A stretch of DNA of 64,000 bases from Actinomadura graeca (lineage in GTDB: Bacteria; Actinomycetota; Actinomycetes; Streptosporangiales; Streptosporangiaceae): positions 7,564,001 to 7,628,000 of the forward strand of contig NZ_CP059572.1 in NCBI RefSeq assembly GCF_019175365.1. Reading direction: 5' to 3'. The first letter of the stretch is position 1; every line of letters starts with the position of its first letter. Positions 51,483 through 59,999 of the stretch are shown here, in pieces. A model generated the notes under the pieces. That model had not been told where the DNA came from. It was given only the letters and a program-made list of their open reading frames with translations, and did no database searches. The translations under genes and the position numbers were made by a program.

Positions 51483-53107
51483 GCGAGGCGACAGCCCCGA
51501 AGGCGGTCGAGGCACCGCTGACCTTCCTCGACGACCGCCTCGGTTCCACCACCTTCTTCAAGCGGAACATGAAGAAGGTCTTTCCGGACCACTGGTCGTT
51601 CATGCTGGGCGAGATCGCCCTGTACTCCTTCATCATCCTGCTGCTGACCGGGACGTTCCTGACGCTGTGGTTCCAGCCCAGCATGCAGGAGGTGGTGTAC
51701 AACGGCTCGTACACCAAGCTCAACGGCGTGAAGATGTCGCAGGCCTACGCGTCCACGCTGGAGATCAGCTTCGACGTGCGCGGCGGGCTGCTGATGCGGC
51801 AGATCCACCACTGGGCCGCGATCCTGTTCATGGCGTCGATCCTGGCGCACATGCTCCGGGTGTTCTTCACCGGCGCGTACCGCAAGCCGCGCGAGCTGAA
51901 CTGGCTCATCGGCATCGGGATGTTCACGCTCGGCATGCTGGAGGGCCTGTTCGGGTACTCGCTGCCGGACGACCTGCTGTCGGGCACCGGCCTGCGGATC
52001 ACCCAGGGCGTGGCGGAGTCGATCCCGCTGGTCGGCTCCTACATCTACATGTTCCTGTTCGGCGGGGAGTTCCCCGGCCAGGACATCGTGCCGCGGCTGT
52101 ACATGCTGCACATCCTGCTGATCCCGGGCCTGATCCTGGGCCTCGTCACCGCGCACATGATGATCATGTGGCATCAGAAGCACACCGCGATGCCGGTCAA
52201 GAACCAGACCGAGCAGCAGGTGTACGGCTACCCGTTCTACCCGGTCTTCATGGCCAAGACGGGCGCCTACTTCCTGTTCACCTTCGGGGTGCTCGCGCTG
52301 ATGGGGGCGTTCGTCCAGATCAACCCGATCTGGTTGTTCGGCCCGTACGACCCGGGCGCGATCTCGGCGGGCTCCCAGCCCGACTGGTACATGGGCGTGC
52401 TGGAGGGCGCGCTGCGCATCATGCCGAACTGGGAGGTCTCCGCCTGGGGCCACACGGTCAGCTTCAACGTGCTGATCCCGGCGCTGGTCCCGCTCGGCAT
52501 CATCTTCGGCGGCGCGGCGGCCTGGCCGTTCGTCGAGGCGTGGGTGACCGGCGACAAGCGCCATCACCACGTCAACACGCGGCCGCGCAACGCCCCGGTC
52601 CGCACCGCGACGGGCATGGCGGCGGTGACGTTCTACGGGCTGCTGTGGATCGCCGGCGCCAACGACGTCCTCGCCGACAAGTTCCACGTGTCGCTGTTCG
52701 CCACGACGTGGTTCTTCCGGTTCGCGATCTTCATCGGGCCGTTCCTGGCGTTCGTCGTCACCAAGCGGATCTGCCTGGGGCTCCAGCGCAAGGACGCGGC
52801 CGTCATCGGGCACGGCGTGGAGAGCGGCATCATCATGATGTCGCCGGACGGGAAGTACACCGAGCGGCACGAGCCGGCGCGCGAGCAGGAGCGGGCGGTC
52901 ATCCTGTCCAAGGAGAACACCCGGCCCGAGGCGCCCGCGCGGGACGCCAACGGCATCCCCGCGCCCGCCACCAAGGGCCCGATCGGGCACCTGCGCTCGC
53001 GCCTCAACCGGGCCTGGACGTTCGACGACGTCCCCGTCGAGGAACACGGGCACGAGGAGCACGGCGAGGTCGAGGGCGGCAAGGAGCCCCGGCAGCTCAG
53101 CCACTGA
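51479..53107 (+). CDS. qcrB: Cytochrome b subunit of the bc1 complex
   Basis: This 542-residue subunit holds the low- and high-potential b hemes and the quinol sites. LLMRQIHHWAAILFM and LHILLIPGLILGLVTAHMM supply heme histidines. QPDWYMGVLEG carries the PDWY variant of the Qo-site PEWY motif, as is common in actinobacteria. The long acidic C-terminal extension (after about 460, ending EEHGHEEHGEVEGG) is typical of the phylum. ATG at 51479 overlaps qcrA. A perfect palindromic terminator follows. Confidence 0.97.
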   Translation: MSEATAPKAVEAPLTFLDDRLGSTTFFKRNMKKVFPDHWSFMLGEIALYSFIILLLTGTFLTLWFQPSMQEVVYNGSYTKLNGVKMSQAYASTLEISFDVRGGLLMRQIHHWAAILFMASILAHMLRVFFTGAYRKPRELNWLIGIGMFTLGMLEGLFGYSLPDDLLSGTGLRITQGVAESIPLVGSYIYMFLFGGEFPGQDIVPRLYMLHILLIPGLILGLVTAHMMIMWHQKHTAMPVKNQTEQQVYGYPFYPVFMAKTGAYFLFTFGVLALMGAFVQINPIWLFGPYDPGAISAGSQPDWYMGVLEGALRIMPNWEVSAWGHTVSFNVLIPALVPLGIIFGGAAAWPFVEAWVTGDKRHHHVNTRPRNAPVRTATGMAAVTFYGLLWIAGANDVLADKFHVSLFATTWFFRFAIFIGPFLAFVVTKRICLGLQRKDAAVIGHGVESGIIMMSPDGKYTERHEPAREQERAVILSKENTRPEAPARDANGIPAPATKGPIGHLRSRLNRAWTFDDVPVEEHGHEEHGEVEGGKEPRQLSH

Positions 53108-53131
53108 CCGGCCCGCCACGAGGACGGGAAG

Positions 53132-53163
53132 GGGCCCGCCGCCGGACGTCCGGCGGCGGGCCC
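53132..53163 (+). terminator. Perfect 32-nt palindrome after qcrB
   Basis: GGGCCCGCCGCCGGAC (53132-53147) is followed immediately by its exact reverse complement (53148-53163), then TTCCT. It lies 25 nt after the qcrB stop and 18 nt before the glycosyltransferase start, so it should end the ctaE-qcrCAB transcript. Confidence 0.8.
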
Positions 53164-53180
53164 TTCCTATGCTGGCGGCG

Positions 53181-54308
53181 ATGACCAGGACGCTTTTCGT
53201 CACCAACGACTTCCCGCCGCGCCCGGGAGGCATCCAGGCGTTCGTGCACGGCCTGGCGGCCCGCCGTCCCGAGGGCTCGGTGGTGGTGTACGCCCCCGCC
53301 TGGAAGGGCGCGGCGGAGTTCGACGCGCGGCAGCCGTTCCCGGTCGTCCGGCATCCGGGCACGCTGATGCTGCCGGTGCCCGGCGTGCTGCGGCGGGCGG
53401 CGGACGTGCTGCGCGCGGAGCGCTGCGACACGGTGGTGTTCGGCGCGGCGGCCCCGCTCGGGCTGCTGGCCCCGGCGCTGCGGCGGCGCGGCGCGGAGCG
53501 GCTGGTCGCGATCACCCACGGGCACGAGGCCGGCTGGGCGTCGCTGCCGGTGGCGGCCCGGGTCCTGCGCCGCATCGGGGACGGCGTGGACGTGCTCACC
53601 TACCTGGGGGAGTACACGCGGTCCCGGATGGCGCGGGCCCTGTCCCCGGACGCGGCGTCCCGGATGGCGCGGCTCGCGCCGGGTGTGGACGAGGGGGCGT
53701 TCCGTCCCGGCGCCGGCGGCGAGGAGATCCGCCGGCGGCACGGCCTGTCCGATCGTCCGGTGGCGGTGTGCGTGTCGCGCCTGGTGCCGCGCAAGGGCCA
53801 GGACGCGCTCATCCATGCCTGGCCGCGCGTCCTTGCGAAGGTCCCGGACGCGGCGCTGCTGCTGGTGGGAGGCGGCCCGTACCGCGCGGAGCTCGGGAGG
53901 CTGGCGCAGTCCCTCGGGGTGGGCGGCTCGGTGGTGTTCACGGGCGGCGTGCCGTGGGAGGAGCTTCCGGCGCACCACGACGCGGGCGACGTCTTCGCGA
54001 TGCCGTGCCGCACCCGGCGCCGGGGCCTGGACGTGGAGGGGCTCGGCATCGTCTACCTGGAGGCGTCGGCGACGGGGGTCCCGGTCGTCGCGGGGGATTC
54101 GGGTGGCGCGCCCGACGCCGTCCTGGACGGGGAGACCGGCGTCGTCGTGCCGGGCCGCTCGGTGGCCGGTGTCGCCGCCGCGGTCGCGGGGCTGCTCGCC
54201 GATCCGGCGGCGGCCCGGGCGATGGGGGGGCGGGGGCGCGCGTGGGTCGAGCGCGAATGGCGGTGGGACCTCCAGGCCGCCAGGCTCGGCGCATTTCTCG
54301 GGCAGTGA
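53181..54308 (+). CDS. GT4-family glycosyltransferase, PimB-like mannosyltransferase
   Basis: This 375-residue GT-B enzyme has the N-terminal motif TLFVTNDFPPRPGGIQAF, VSRLVPRKGQDALI at the domain junction and the C-terminal nucleotide-sugar site GLGIVYLEASATGVPVVAGDSGG with the EX7E-like glutamates. It matches PimB' (Rv2188c in mycobacteria), which adds the second mannose to phosphatidylinositol mannoside from GDP-mannose. ATG at 53181 is preferred; ATG 53169 adds four residues. Gene order next to the qcr block supports the assignment, though a related lipid glycosyltransferase remains possible. Confidence 0.87.
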   Translation: MTRTLFVTNDFPPRPGGIQAFVHGLAARRPEGSVVVYAPAWKGAAEFDARQPFPVVRHPGTLMLPVPGVLRRAADVLRAERCDTVVFGAAAPLGLLAPALRRRGAERLVAITHGHEAGWASLPVAARVLRRIGDGVDVLTYLGEYTRSRMARALSPDAASRMARLAPGVDEGAFRPGAGGEEIRRRHGLSDRPVAVCVSRLVPRKGQDALIHAWPRVLAKVPDAALLLVGGGPYRAELGRLAQSLGVGGSVVFTGGVPWEELPAHHDAGDVFAMPCRTRRRGLDVEGLGIVYLEASATGVPVVAGDSGGAPDAVLDGETGVVVPGRSVAGVAAAVAGLLADPAAARAMGGRGRAWVEREWRWDLQAARLGAFLGQ

Positions 54309-54390
54309 GATGTGGCCTCCCGGTCAGGAGTGGGAATCCTGAGGTCATGCCGCGTATCGCGGGATGTGGCCGGGGTGACAGGATGCCGAT

Positions 54391-55200
54391 ATGGAGAACG
54401 CGGACATCGAGGACGCTTGGGCCCGGGCTCCGGGGGAGGCCGCCCGCTGGTTGCACGAGCTCGATCCCGACCACTGCTACTCGGGTTTCGAGCCGCCGCG
54501 CAACCCCGACTCCGCCTGGCTCCTGCACGCGATGTACGCGTGGGAGGAGGGCCTGGTCACCACCACCCACGACGACGTCCACCAGTCGGTGACGGCGGCC
54601 GGGCTCATCGAGCCGGCCGATCCCGCGGCCGAGGCCCCGGGCGATGTGGGCGACCTGCTGGAGGGCGCGATCGTCACCGGCACCGAGCTCGGGCGCAGCG
54701 GCGACCCGGGCGCGGGTTGGCGGCGCCTGCGGTGGCGGGAGCTCGCGCGGGGGTTCGGGGAGCCGGTCGTCCCGGAGGGGGAGCTGCCCGGCAACCGCTG
54801 CCTGCGCCAGGGGCACCCGGCCGGGAGCTGGTCGGCGGCGATCCAGCCGCCCGCGGAGGGCTGCCTCGACCGCGAGAGCTGGCACCGGCTGATGAGGGTC
54901 CTGCTGCGGCACAGCCCGGCCGGCGCGGACACGCGCTGCCTGGCCTACTACTGCCCGCTCGTCACCGCCGACTGGGACAACGAGACCGTGCTCGCGGGGC
55001 GGCTGGGCGACGCGGCCCGCCTGTACGACCATCCGGCGATGTCGAGCTGCCCGTCCGACCTGTGGTCGGCCGACCGGTCGTGGGTCGTGTACTGCGACTG
55101 GGACCTGTGGGGCACGAAGGTGGTCGGCCCGACGGCGCTGGTCGAGGCGGTCCTGGCCGATCCGGAGCTGGAAGGCGTCCGGCTGCCCTGGACCTGCTGA
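54391..55200 (+). CDS. Conserved hypothetical protein, soluble
   Basis: This 269-residue acidic protein is rich in Trp and Cys (ENADIEDAWARAP, HELDPDHCYSGFEPP, CLAYYCPLVTADWDNE, SWVVYCDWDLWGTKVVGP). It has no signal peptide or membrane helix, and I recognise no catalytic motif. The WDLWGTKVVGP region resembles SMI1/KNR4-like or immunity-type folds only loosely. ATG at 54391 without a strong Shine-Dalgarno sequence; a GGATG element lies a few bases upstream. It stands alone between the PimB-like gene and a 540-bp gap. Confidence 0.78.
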   Translation: MENADIEDAWARAPGEAARWLHELDPDHCYSGFEPPRNPDSAWLLHAMYAWEEGLVTTTHDDVHQSVTAAGLIEPADPAAEAPGDVGDLLEGAIVTGTELGRSGDPGAGWRRLRWRELARGFGEPVVPEGELPGNRCLRQGHPAGSWSAAIQPPAEGCLDRESWHRLMRVLLRHSPAGADTRCLAYYCPLVTADWDNETVLAGRLGDAARLYDHPAMSSCPSDLWSADRSWVVYCDWDLWGTKVVGPTALVEAVLADPELEGVRLPWTC

Positions 55201-55740
55201 CCCGCTGCCGTCAGCCGCGGGGACGCGGCACGCCGGGCCGCCTCCCGCACGGCCCCGGGACGGGGACCCCACCCCCGCGCCGCGGGCGGGGCCCCCAGCT
55301 CGGGGCCGGCGGGCCGGCCGGGGTCGCGCGCCGCTCCCGGAGACCAGTTCCACGCGCCGCCCCTGCCGAGGGGGGAGGCGATCCGGGCGCCGGCCGGCCC
55401 GGCGCCCCTGGGCGCCGTGGGAGGGCCGGCCTGGGGGCCGGATCGGATGCGGCGTGGACGGGAGTGCGGGGCGCGGCCCCGGCCGGGCACCCGGCCGCGG
55501 CACGGCCGGGTGTGCGGCGACGGGCGGCGGAGTGGGCGGGCCCCGGCGGGGGGATCAACATCGCGGGGCACCTCCTGCCACCGTTCGGTCGCCGACGTGT
55601 CAGAAGCTAGGCGCCCGGGGGGCTCCCGGCACCCGCGTTAAACCGGACTTAAGGGACGGATCAGTCAACGCTAAGCCGTCCGCCCCTGCCGCGCCGAATG
55701 TCCGACTTTTGGGGCATAGGCACCGGCGGCGGGAGCTGAG
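55201..55740. other. 540-bp intergenic region
   Basis: The first 350 nt are extremely G+C-rich (long runs of C and G around 55250-55330) with many potential hairpins and no supportable gene. The last 130 nt (GCGTTAAACCGGACTTAAGGG, then CAACGCTAAGCCG) are less G+C-rich and probably contain the promoter of the PBP gene. I see no RNA motif I can name. Confidence 0.4.
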
Positions 55741-57312
55741 ATGATCGAGTTCCGCCCAGACAGAGCGGGGGGACGACGCGTGCGATCACGGGGTACCGCC
55801 GCGCTCGCGGTGCTGGTGGCGGGGGTTCTGGCGGCGGGCACGGCCACGGTCTGGCTCTGGCCGGGCGAGGACGAGGGCAGCCCCGAGAAGACGGCCGCCG
55901 ACTACTTCGACGCCTGGGGCCGGGGAGCGCTGAAGACCATGGGCGGGCTGGTCGCCGACCCGCCGGCCGACTTCGCCGACCAGCACCGGGCGCTGTCGCG
56001 CGGGCTGTCGGTCACCAGGATCTCGCTGGCCCCCCGGCCCGTCGTCCGGTCCGGCCCCGGCGCGGCGCAGGCGGAGTTCACGGTCACGCGGGACGTGGGC
56101 CTCCACGGCGACTGGTCGTTCCGCTCGGTGCTGAGGCTCGGCCGGGTGCACGGCCGCTGGCGCGTCCTGTGGACGCCCTCCACCCTGTACCCCGGGCTGA
56201 AGGGGAAGGGGACGTGGTCGCTGACGCAGGTGACCGTCCCCTCCCTGACACTGGTGGCCCGCGACGGCAAGGCCCTCTCCGGCGACGGGCCCCTCGCCCC
56301 CTACCTCACCGCGCTCACCGACGGGCTGGAGGGCGAGGACGGCACCGGGTGGGCCGTCGAGCTCCGCGACGGCGGCGGCCCGCCGCAGCGGGTGAAGGTC
56401 CTCGGCGTGAAGCCCGGCGAGAAGGTCCGCACGACGCTGGACCGGCGCGTGCAGGCGGCGGCGGAGGAGGCGGTCGGGGGCCGCCAGGCGTCGATCGTGG
56501 CGATCCGCCCGTCCACCGGTGAGATCCTCGCGGTGGCCGACGGCCTCGGGGGGCTCGGCGCGTTCGTCTCCGAGTACCCGCCCGGCTCCACGTTCAAGGT
56601 GGTCACCGCGGGCGCCCTGCTGGCGGACGGGATGGACCCCGGCTCCGGCGCCGACTGCCCCGCGGTCGTCGTCACCGGGCAGCGCACCATCCACAACGAC
56701 CGCAACCGCGCCCTCGGCCGCACCACCCTGCGCGACGCCTTCGCGCAGTCGTGCAACACCACGTTCGCGCGCCTCGCCGTCGAGGAGGCCGGTGCGAAGG
56801 GCCTCGCCGCGAGCGCCGGGCGGTTCGGCTGGGGCGAGCGGCTCACCCCCGGCGTGCAGGCCGCGTCCCCCGCGTTCCCCGGCATCCGCAGCGGGGCGGC
56901 GCTCGCGGAGGCGGGGATCGGGCAGGGCGAGGTCCTGGCGAGCCCGCTGCTGATGGCCACCGTCGCCGCGGCCGTGGCGGACGGCTCCTGGCGGCCGCCC
57001 CGGCTCCTGGAGCCCGCGCGGATCCGCGAAGGCGGCGGGCGGACACCGCCGCCCCGTCCCGTCCCCGGCGCGGCGGCCTTGCGCGCGATGATGCGTTCCG
57101 CCGTCACCGATGGCACGGCGGCGGGCGCCGGGCTTCCGGGCGGGACGGCCGGGAAGACGGGCACCGCCGAGTTCGGCGAGGGCACCCATGCCTGGTTCAT
57201 CGGGTTCCAGGACGGCGTCGCGTTCTCCGTCCTCGTCCCCGCGGGCGGCTCCGGGCCGGAGGTCGCCGCCCCCCTGGCCGCCAGGTTCCTGCGCGCCCGG
57301 CACGGCGGGTGA
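55741..57312 (+). CDS. Class B penicillin-binding protein (NTF2-like N-terminal domain + transpeptidase)
   Basis: This 523-residue membrane-anchored D,D-transpeptidase has one N-terminal helix (about 20-40), an NTF2-like MecA_N domain (ADYFDAWGRGALKTMGGLV) at about 50-150, a short dimerisation-type linker and the transpeptidase domain. Active-site motifs are STFK near 283 (PPGSTFKVV), SCN near 336 (FAQSCNTTFA) and KTG near 470 (AGKTGTAEF). The domain order resembles PBP2a/PbpA-type proteins and is common in actinomycetes. ATG at 55741. It cross-links peptidoglycan outside the membrane. Confidence 0.93.
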   Translation: MIEFRPDRAGGRRVRSRGTAALAVLVAGVLAAGTATVWLWPGEDEGSPEKTAADYFDAWGRGALKTMGGLVADPPADFADQHRALSRGLSVTRISLAPRPVVRSGPGAAQAEFTVTRDVGLHGDWSFRSVLRLGRVHGRWRVLWTPSTLYPGLKGKGTWSLTQVTVPSLTLVARDGKALSGDGPLAPYLTALTDGLEGEDGTGWAVELRDGGGPPQRVKVLGVKPGEKVRTTLDRRVQAAAEEAVGGRQASIVAIRPSTGEILAVADGLGGLGAFVSEYPPGSTFKVVTAGALLADGMDPGSGADCPAVVVTGQRTIHNDRNRALGRTTLRDAFAQSCNTTFARLAVEEAGAKGLAASAGRFGWGERLTPGVQAASPAFPGIRSGAALAEAGIGQGEVLASPLLMATVAAAVADGSWRPPRLLEPARIREGGGRTPPPRPVPGAAALRAMMRSAVTDGTAAGAGLPGGTAGKTGTAEFGEGTHAWFIGFQDGVAFSVLVPAGGSGPEVAAPLAARFLRARHGG

Positions 57313-57595
57313 ACGCGCCGTGACGCACGCGCGTACCGGGACCGGAAGCGGCCCGGCGGAAGGCACCGACTGAAACGATTTTTCGCCATCGCCTATCCGA
57401 AGGGCCTTCGGGGCGTATGCTCCCGGGTGATCGAGCGGGTCCCCTCAGGGCCCGTGGGTGAGCGGTGGGAGCGGAGCGGGCTCCCGGCGCCGTGATCCCG
57501 ATGTCTCAGCGGAACAGGCCGCCGGGCTCCCCGCCCGGGCGGCACGGAGCCTGGCTGCGTTCACCCTGCCCTCCACCTCCTCCACAGGAGAGGGC

Positions 57596-59185
57596 ATGGC
57601 GCGACGCGAGACCCGGCATGCGTCCCGGAGCTATCCGCATGCTTCACCGTGGGCGGACACGCCCGCGCGCCCCTCGTCGAGACCGGGGCCCCCGCCAGGG
57701 ACCCGGGCCGAGGAGCCCCAGTGGCCCGAAGGGTCCTGGTGGGCGGAACAGTCCGGCTGGGCCGAGAACGGGCAGCGATCCCCGCGGCCCGGGCCGCGAC
57801 GCCGGCGTGAGAACCCGCATGCCGCGGGCAGGCGGCATGCCCGGCAGCGCCCGGAGACACGGCGCCGCCCGTCCACCCGGTCCGAGGCACGGCCCCCCGG
57901 CCCCCGAGCGCGCCCGCGCACCCATCCCCGCGGCGGCCGCCGCCCCGTCGACCGGCTGAGCGTCGGCGCCATCGCGCTGTCGTGCGTCGTCGGCCTGTCG
58001 CTGCTCGGCCTCGCCGAGCGGGCCCTGCTGGAAGGCGGGACCATCGGCGCGTCCGGCCCGGCGAGCGCCGAGCGGCCCGCCAAGAACCGCAAGGAGCGCG
58101 CGGCCCCCGGCCGCCGCGAGGACCCCCCGCGGCGGCCCGCCCCGTCCGGTGCCCCCGGGGCCCCGGCGGGCCCCGACGTCCAGGCGCTCACCGCGCAGGT
58201 CCGCAGGCTCGCGCAGGCCGAGCGCGGCGCGGCCGCCCGGCAGACCTACGGCGCCGCGCCCACCCGCCCGCCGATCGTTCAGGTGGCCCGCACGAGCCCC
58301 GACAAGACCTGGGCGTTCGGGACGACGGCGATCCCGGTGCCCGACACCAGCGGAGCCAACCCCGAGGTCGCGTTCTTCGCGGCGCAGTGGCGCCACGACC
58401 GGTGGAAGGTCGCCCTGTCGGGCGGCGGCGGCTTCGACGGGCTGCTGGCGCGGCTGCCCGCGACCGTGATGTCGGCGGACGAGGGCCGGCTGCTGCGCCG
58501 CTACGGCGCGCTCACGGCCCCGCAGGCCATCGTCCAGTCCCACGCCGGGACGAAGGGCGACGGGCTGATGCTGCCGTGGAAGTCCGGCACCACCTGGTCG
58601 ATGGGCACCGGCGACGGCGGCGCGTCCGTCCGCCCCCTCGGCTCCCTCGCCTTCTGGGGCGGGGACGGCCGGGTCCTCGCCTCCGGCGCGGGCCGGCTCT
58701 ACCGGTTCTGCGCCGACCAGGAAGGCCGCGCGCTCGTCATGGTGATCCACCGCAGCGGCCTCGCCACCACCTACTACCGGGTGCGCTCGGTGTCGCAGCT
58801 GCGCGACGGCAGCGTCGTCCAGCGCGGCGAGCCCCTCGGCCGGACCGGCTCCGACCGGCCCTGCGGAGGGGCGCCCGCCGCCCGTCCCGAAATCGAGTTC
58901 GACCTGCGCAGAGGCGCCGAGCGCGTCCCCCTCGACGGGGCGCTGCTCGGCGGATGGACGTTCCGGGAACGGGCCAAGCCCCTTCTCGGCTACGCGGAGC
59001 GCGGCGAACTCCAGGTCCTTCCCGGCGGTCGGCTGCCCAACTTCGGCGCGGTCCCCGCCACAGACGTCCCGCCCTCACCGCCCGACCCCGGCCCCGAGCC
59101 GGGGGACGGCGCAGACCCGGGGGACGCTCCGGCGCTCCCCGCGCTACAGAAGAGGAGTCCGAGCGGTGCGAACACGCAACAGTGA
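57596..59185 (+). CDS. Membrane-anchored, catalytically degenerate M23 (LasA-like) protein
   Basis: This 529-residue protein has an Arg/Pro-rich cytoplasmic region (1-120), one transmembrane helix (about 125-145, VGAIALSCVVGLSLLGLAE), a linker with a short coiled coil, an NTF2-like stretch (TSPDKTWAFGTTAIPV) and a LasA-type M23 domain (residues about 320-470). In place of the usual zinc ligands it has GSLAFWGGD (expected SLDF) and PEIEFDLRR (expected HVHF). The surrounding fold (LPWKSGTTWSMG, TTYYRV, LLGGWTF) is retained. It is probably a non-enzymatic regulator or binder. ATG 57596 with AGGAGAGG upstream. The 283-nt gap before it holds CCGAAGGGCCTTCGG (57397-57411) but no gene. Confidence 0.8.
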   Translation: MARRETRHASRSYPHASPWADTPARPSSRPGPPPGTRAEEPQWPEGSWWAEQSGWAENGQRSPRPGPRRRRENPHAAGRRHARQRPETRRRPSTRSEARPPGPRARPRTHPRGGRRPVDRLSVGAIALSCVVGLSLLGLAERALLEGGTIGASGPASAERPAKNRKERAAPGRREDPPRRPAPSGAPGAPAGPDVQALTAQVRRLAQAERGAAARQTYGAAPTRPPIVQVARTSPDKTWAFGTTAIPVPDTSGANPEVAFFAAQWRHDRWKVALSGGGGFDGLLARLPATVMSADEGRLLRRYGALTAPQAIVQSHAGTKGDGLMLPWKSGTTWSMGTGDGGASVRPLGSLAFWGGDGRVLASGAGRLYRFCADQEGRALVMVIHRSGLATTYYRVRSVSQLRDGSVVQRGEPLGRTGSDRPCGGAPAARPEIEFDLRRGAERVPLDGALLGGWTFRERAKPLLGYAERGELQVLPGGRLPNFGAVPATDVPPSPPDPGPEPGDGADPGDAPALPALQKRSPSGANTQQ

Positions 59186-59999
59186 TGATCCCGTGATCCC
59201 GAGCTGGGTGCTGCGCGCGGTGCTCGCCGCCGCGGTGCTGGTCCTGGTCGGCGCGGCGACCCCGCCGGGCGCCGTCATCGCGGCGAAGGTGCAGTACTTC
59301 CTGTCCTTCTACGCGGGCGTCTTCACCCTGCTGGCGATGACCGCCGCCGTGATGAGCGGGCTGCTGGCCACCGACAGGCTCATCCTCGGCATCCGGCACC
59401 GCGTCATGGCCCAGGGCGTGCACCGCGCCTCCGCCGTGCTGGCGATGGCGATGGTCGTCGCCCACATCGCGGTGAAGGTCCTCGGCGGGCTCGCCACCCC
59501 GGAGCAGATCGTCGTGCCCGGGGTCGGCCCGGTGGGGCTCGGCACGCTCGCGTTCGAGCTGATGGTCCTCATCGTGATCACCGGGATGATGCGCGCGCGG
59601 TTCGCGTTCCGCGGCCACCCCTGGGTGTGGCGGTCGATGCACGCCGTCTCCTACGTCTCCTGGCCGCTGGCGATCGTGCACGGCCTCACCGCCGGGCGGG
59701 TCGCCGCGAACTGGGTCGTGCTCAGCTACGTGATGAGCGTCGGCGGCGTCGCGCTCGCGCTGCTCGCCCGGATGATCGTCGTGGTCAAGCCGCGCGACGT
59801 CCGGCGCGTCGGGGACGACGTCGGCGAGCGCACCGTCGCCCGCGAGCGCGCCATGGCCGCCGACCGCGCCCGCGAGCACGCGCTGGCGGGAGAGCGCGCC
59901 GCCGAGCGCGACAAGGACCCGCGCGCGACCGTCGCCGACCCCCGCGGGATGCGCGTGCCCCGCGAGCGGCGCGGCGGTGACACCGAGGTGTTCCGATGA
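59166..59999 (+). CDS. Heme-b-type membrane protein (ferric-reductase/cytochrome b-like)
   Basis: This 277-residue protein has about five or six transmembrane helices with paired histidines in helices (GIRHRVMAQGVHRAS, VVAHIAVKVLGG, SMHAVSYVSWPLAIVHGL), the pattern of ferric-reductase-like or cytochrome b561-type domains. A basic and acidic cytoplasmic tail follows (RERAMAADRAREHALAGE, probably helical). The GTG at 59166 overlaps the preceding gene by 20 nt with GAGGAG upstream. It overlaps the NuoF-like gene by ATGA. It probably passes electrons across the membrane from that flavoprotein; the acceptor is unknown. Confidence 0.84.
   Translation: MRTRNSDDPVIPSWVLRAVLAAAVLVLVGAATPPGAVIAAKVQYFLSFYAGVFTLLAMTAAVMSGLLATDRLILGIRHRVMAQGVHRASAVLAMAMVVAHIAVKVLGGLATPEQIVVPGVGPVGLGTLAFELMVLIVITGMMRARFAFRGHPWVWRSMHAVSYVSWPLAIVHGLTAGRVAANWVVLSYVMSVGGVALALLARMIVVVKPRDVRRVGDDVGERTVARERAMAADRAREHALAGERAAERDKDPRATVADPRGMRVPRERRGGDTEVFR

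Noticed and set aside
57313..57595. Riboswitch or structured RNA in the gap before the pseudo-M23 gene
   Set aside because: G+C-rich hairpins are present, but none of the conserved blocks of cobalamin, ydaO, TPP or SAM elements could be matched.
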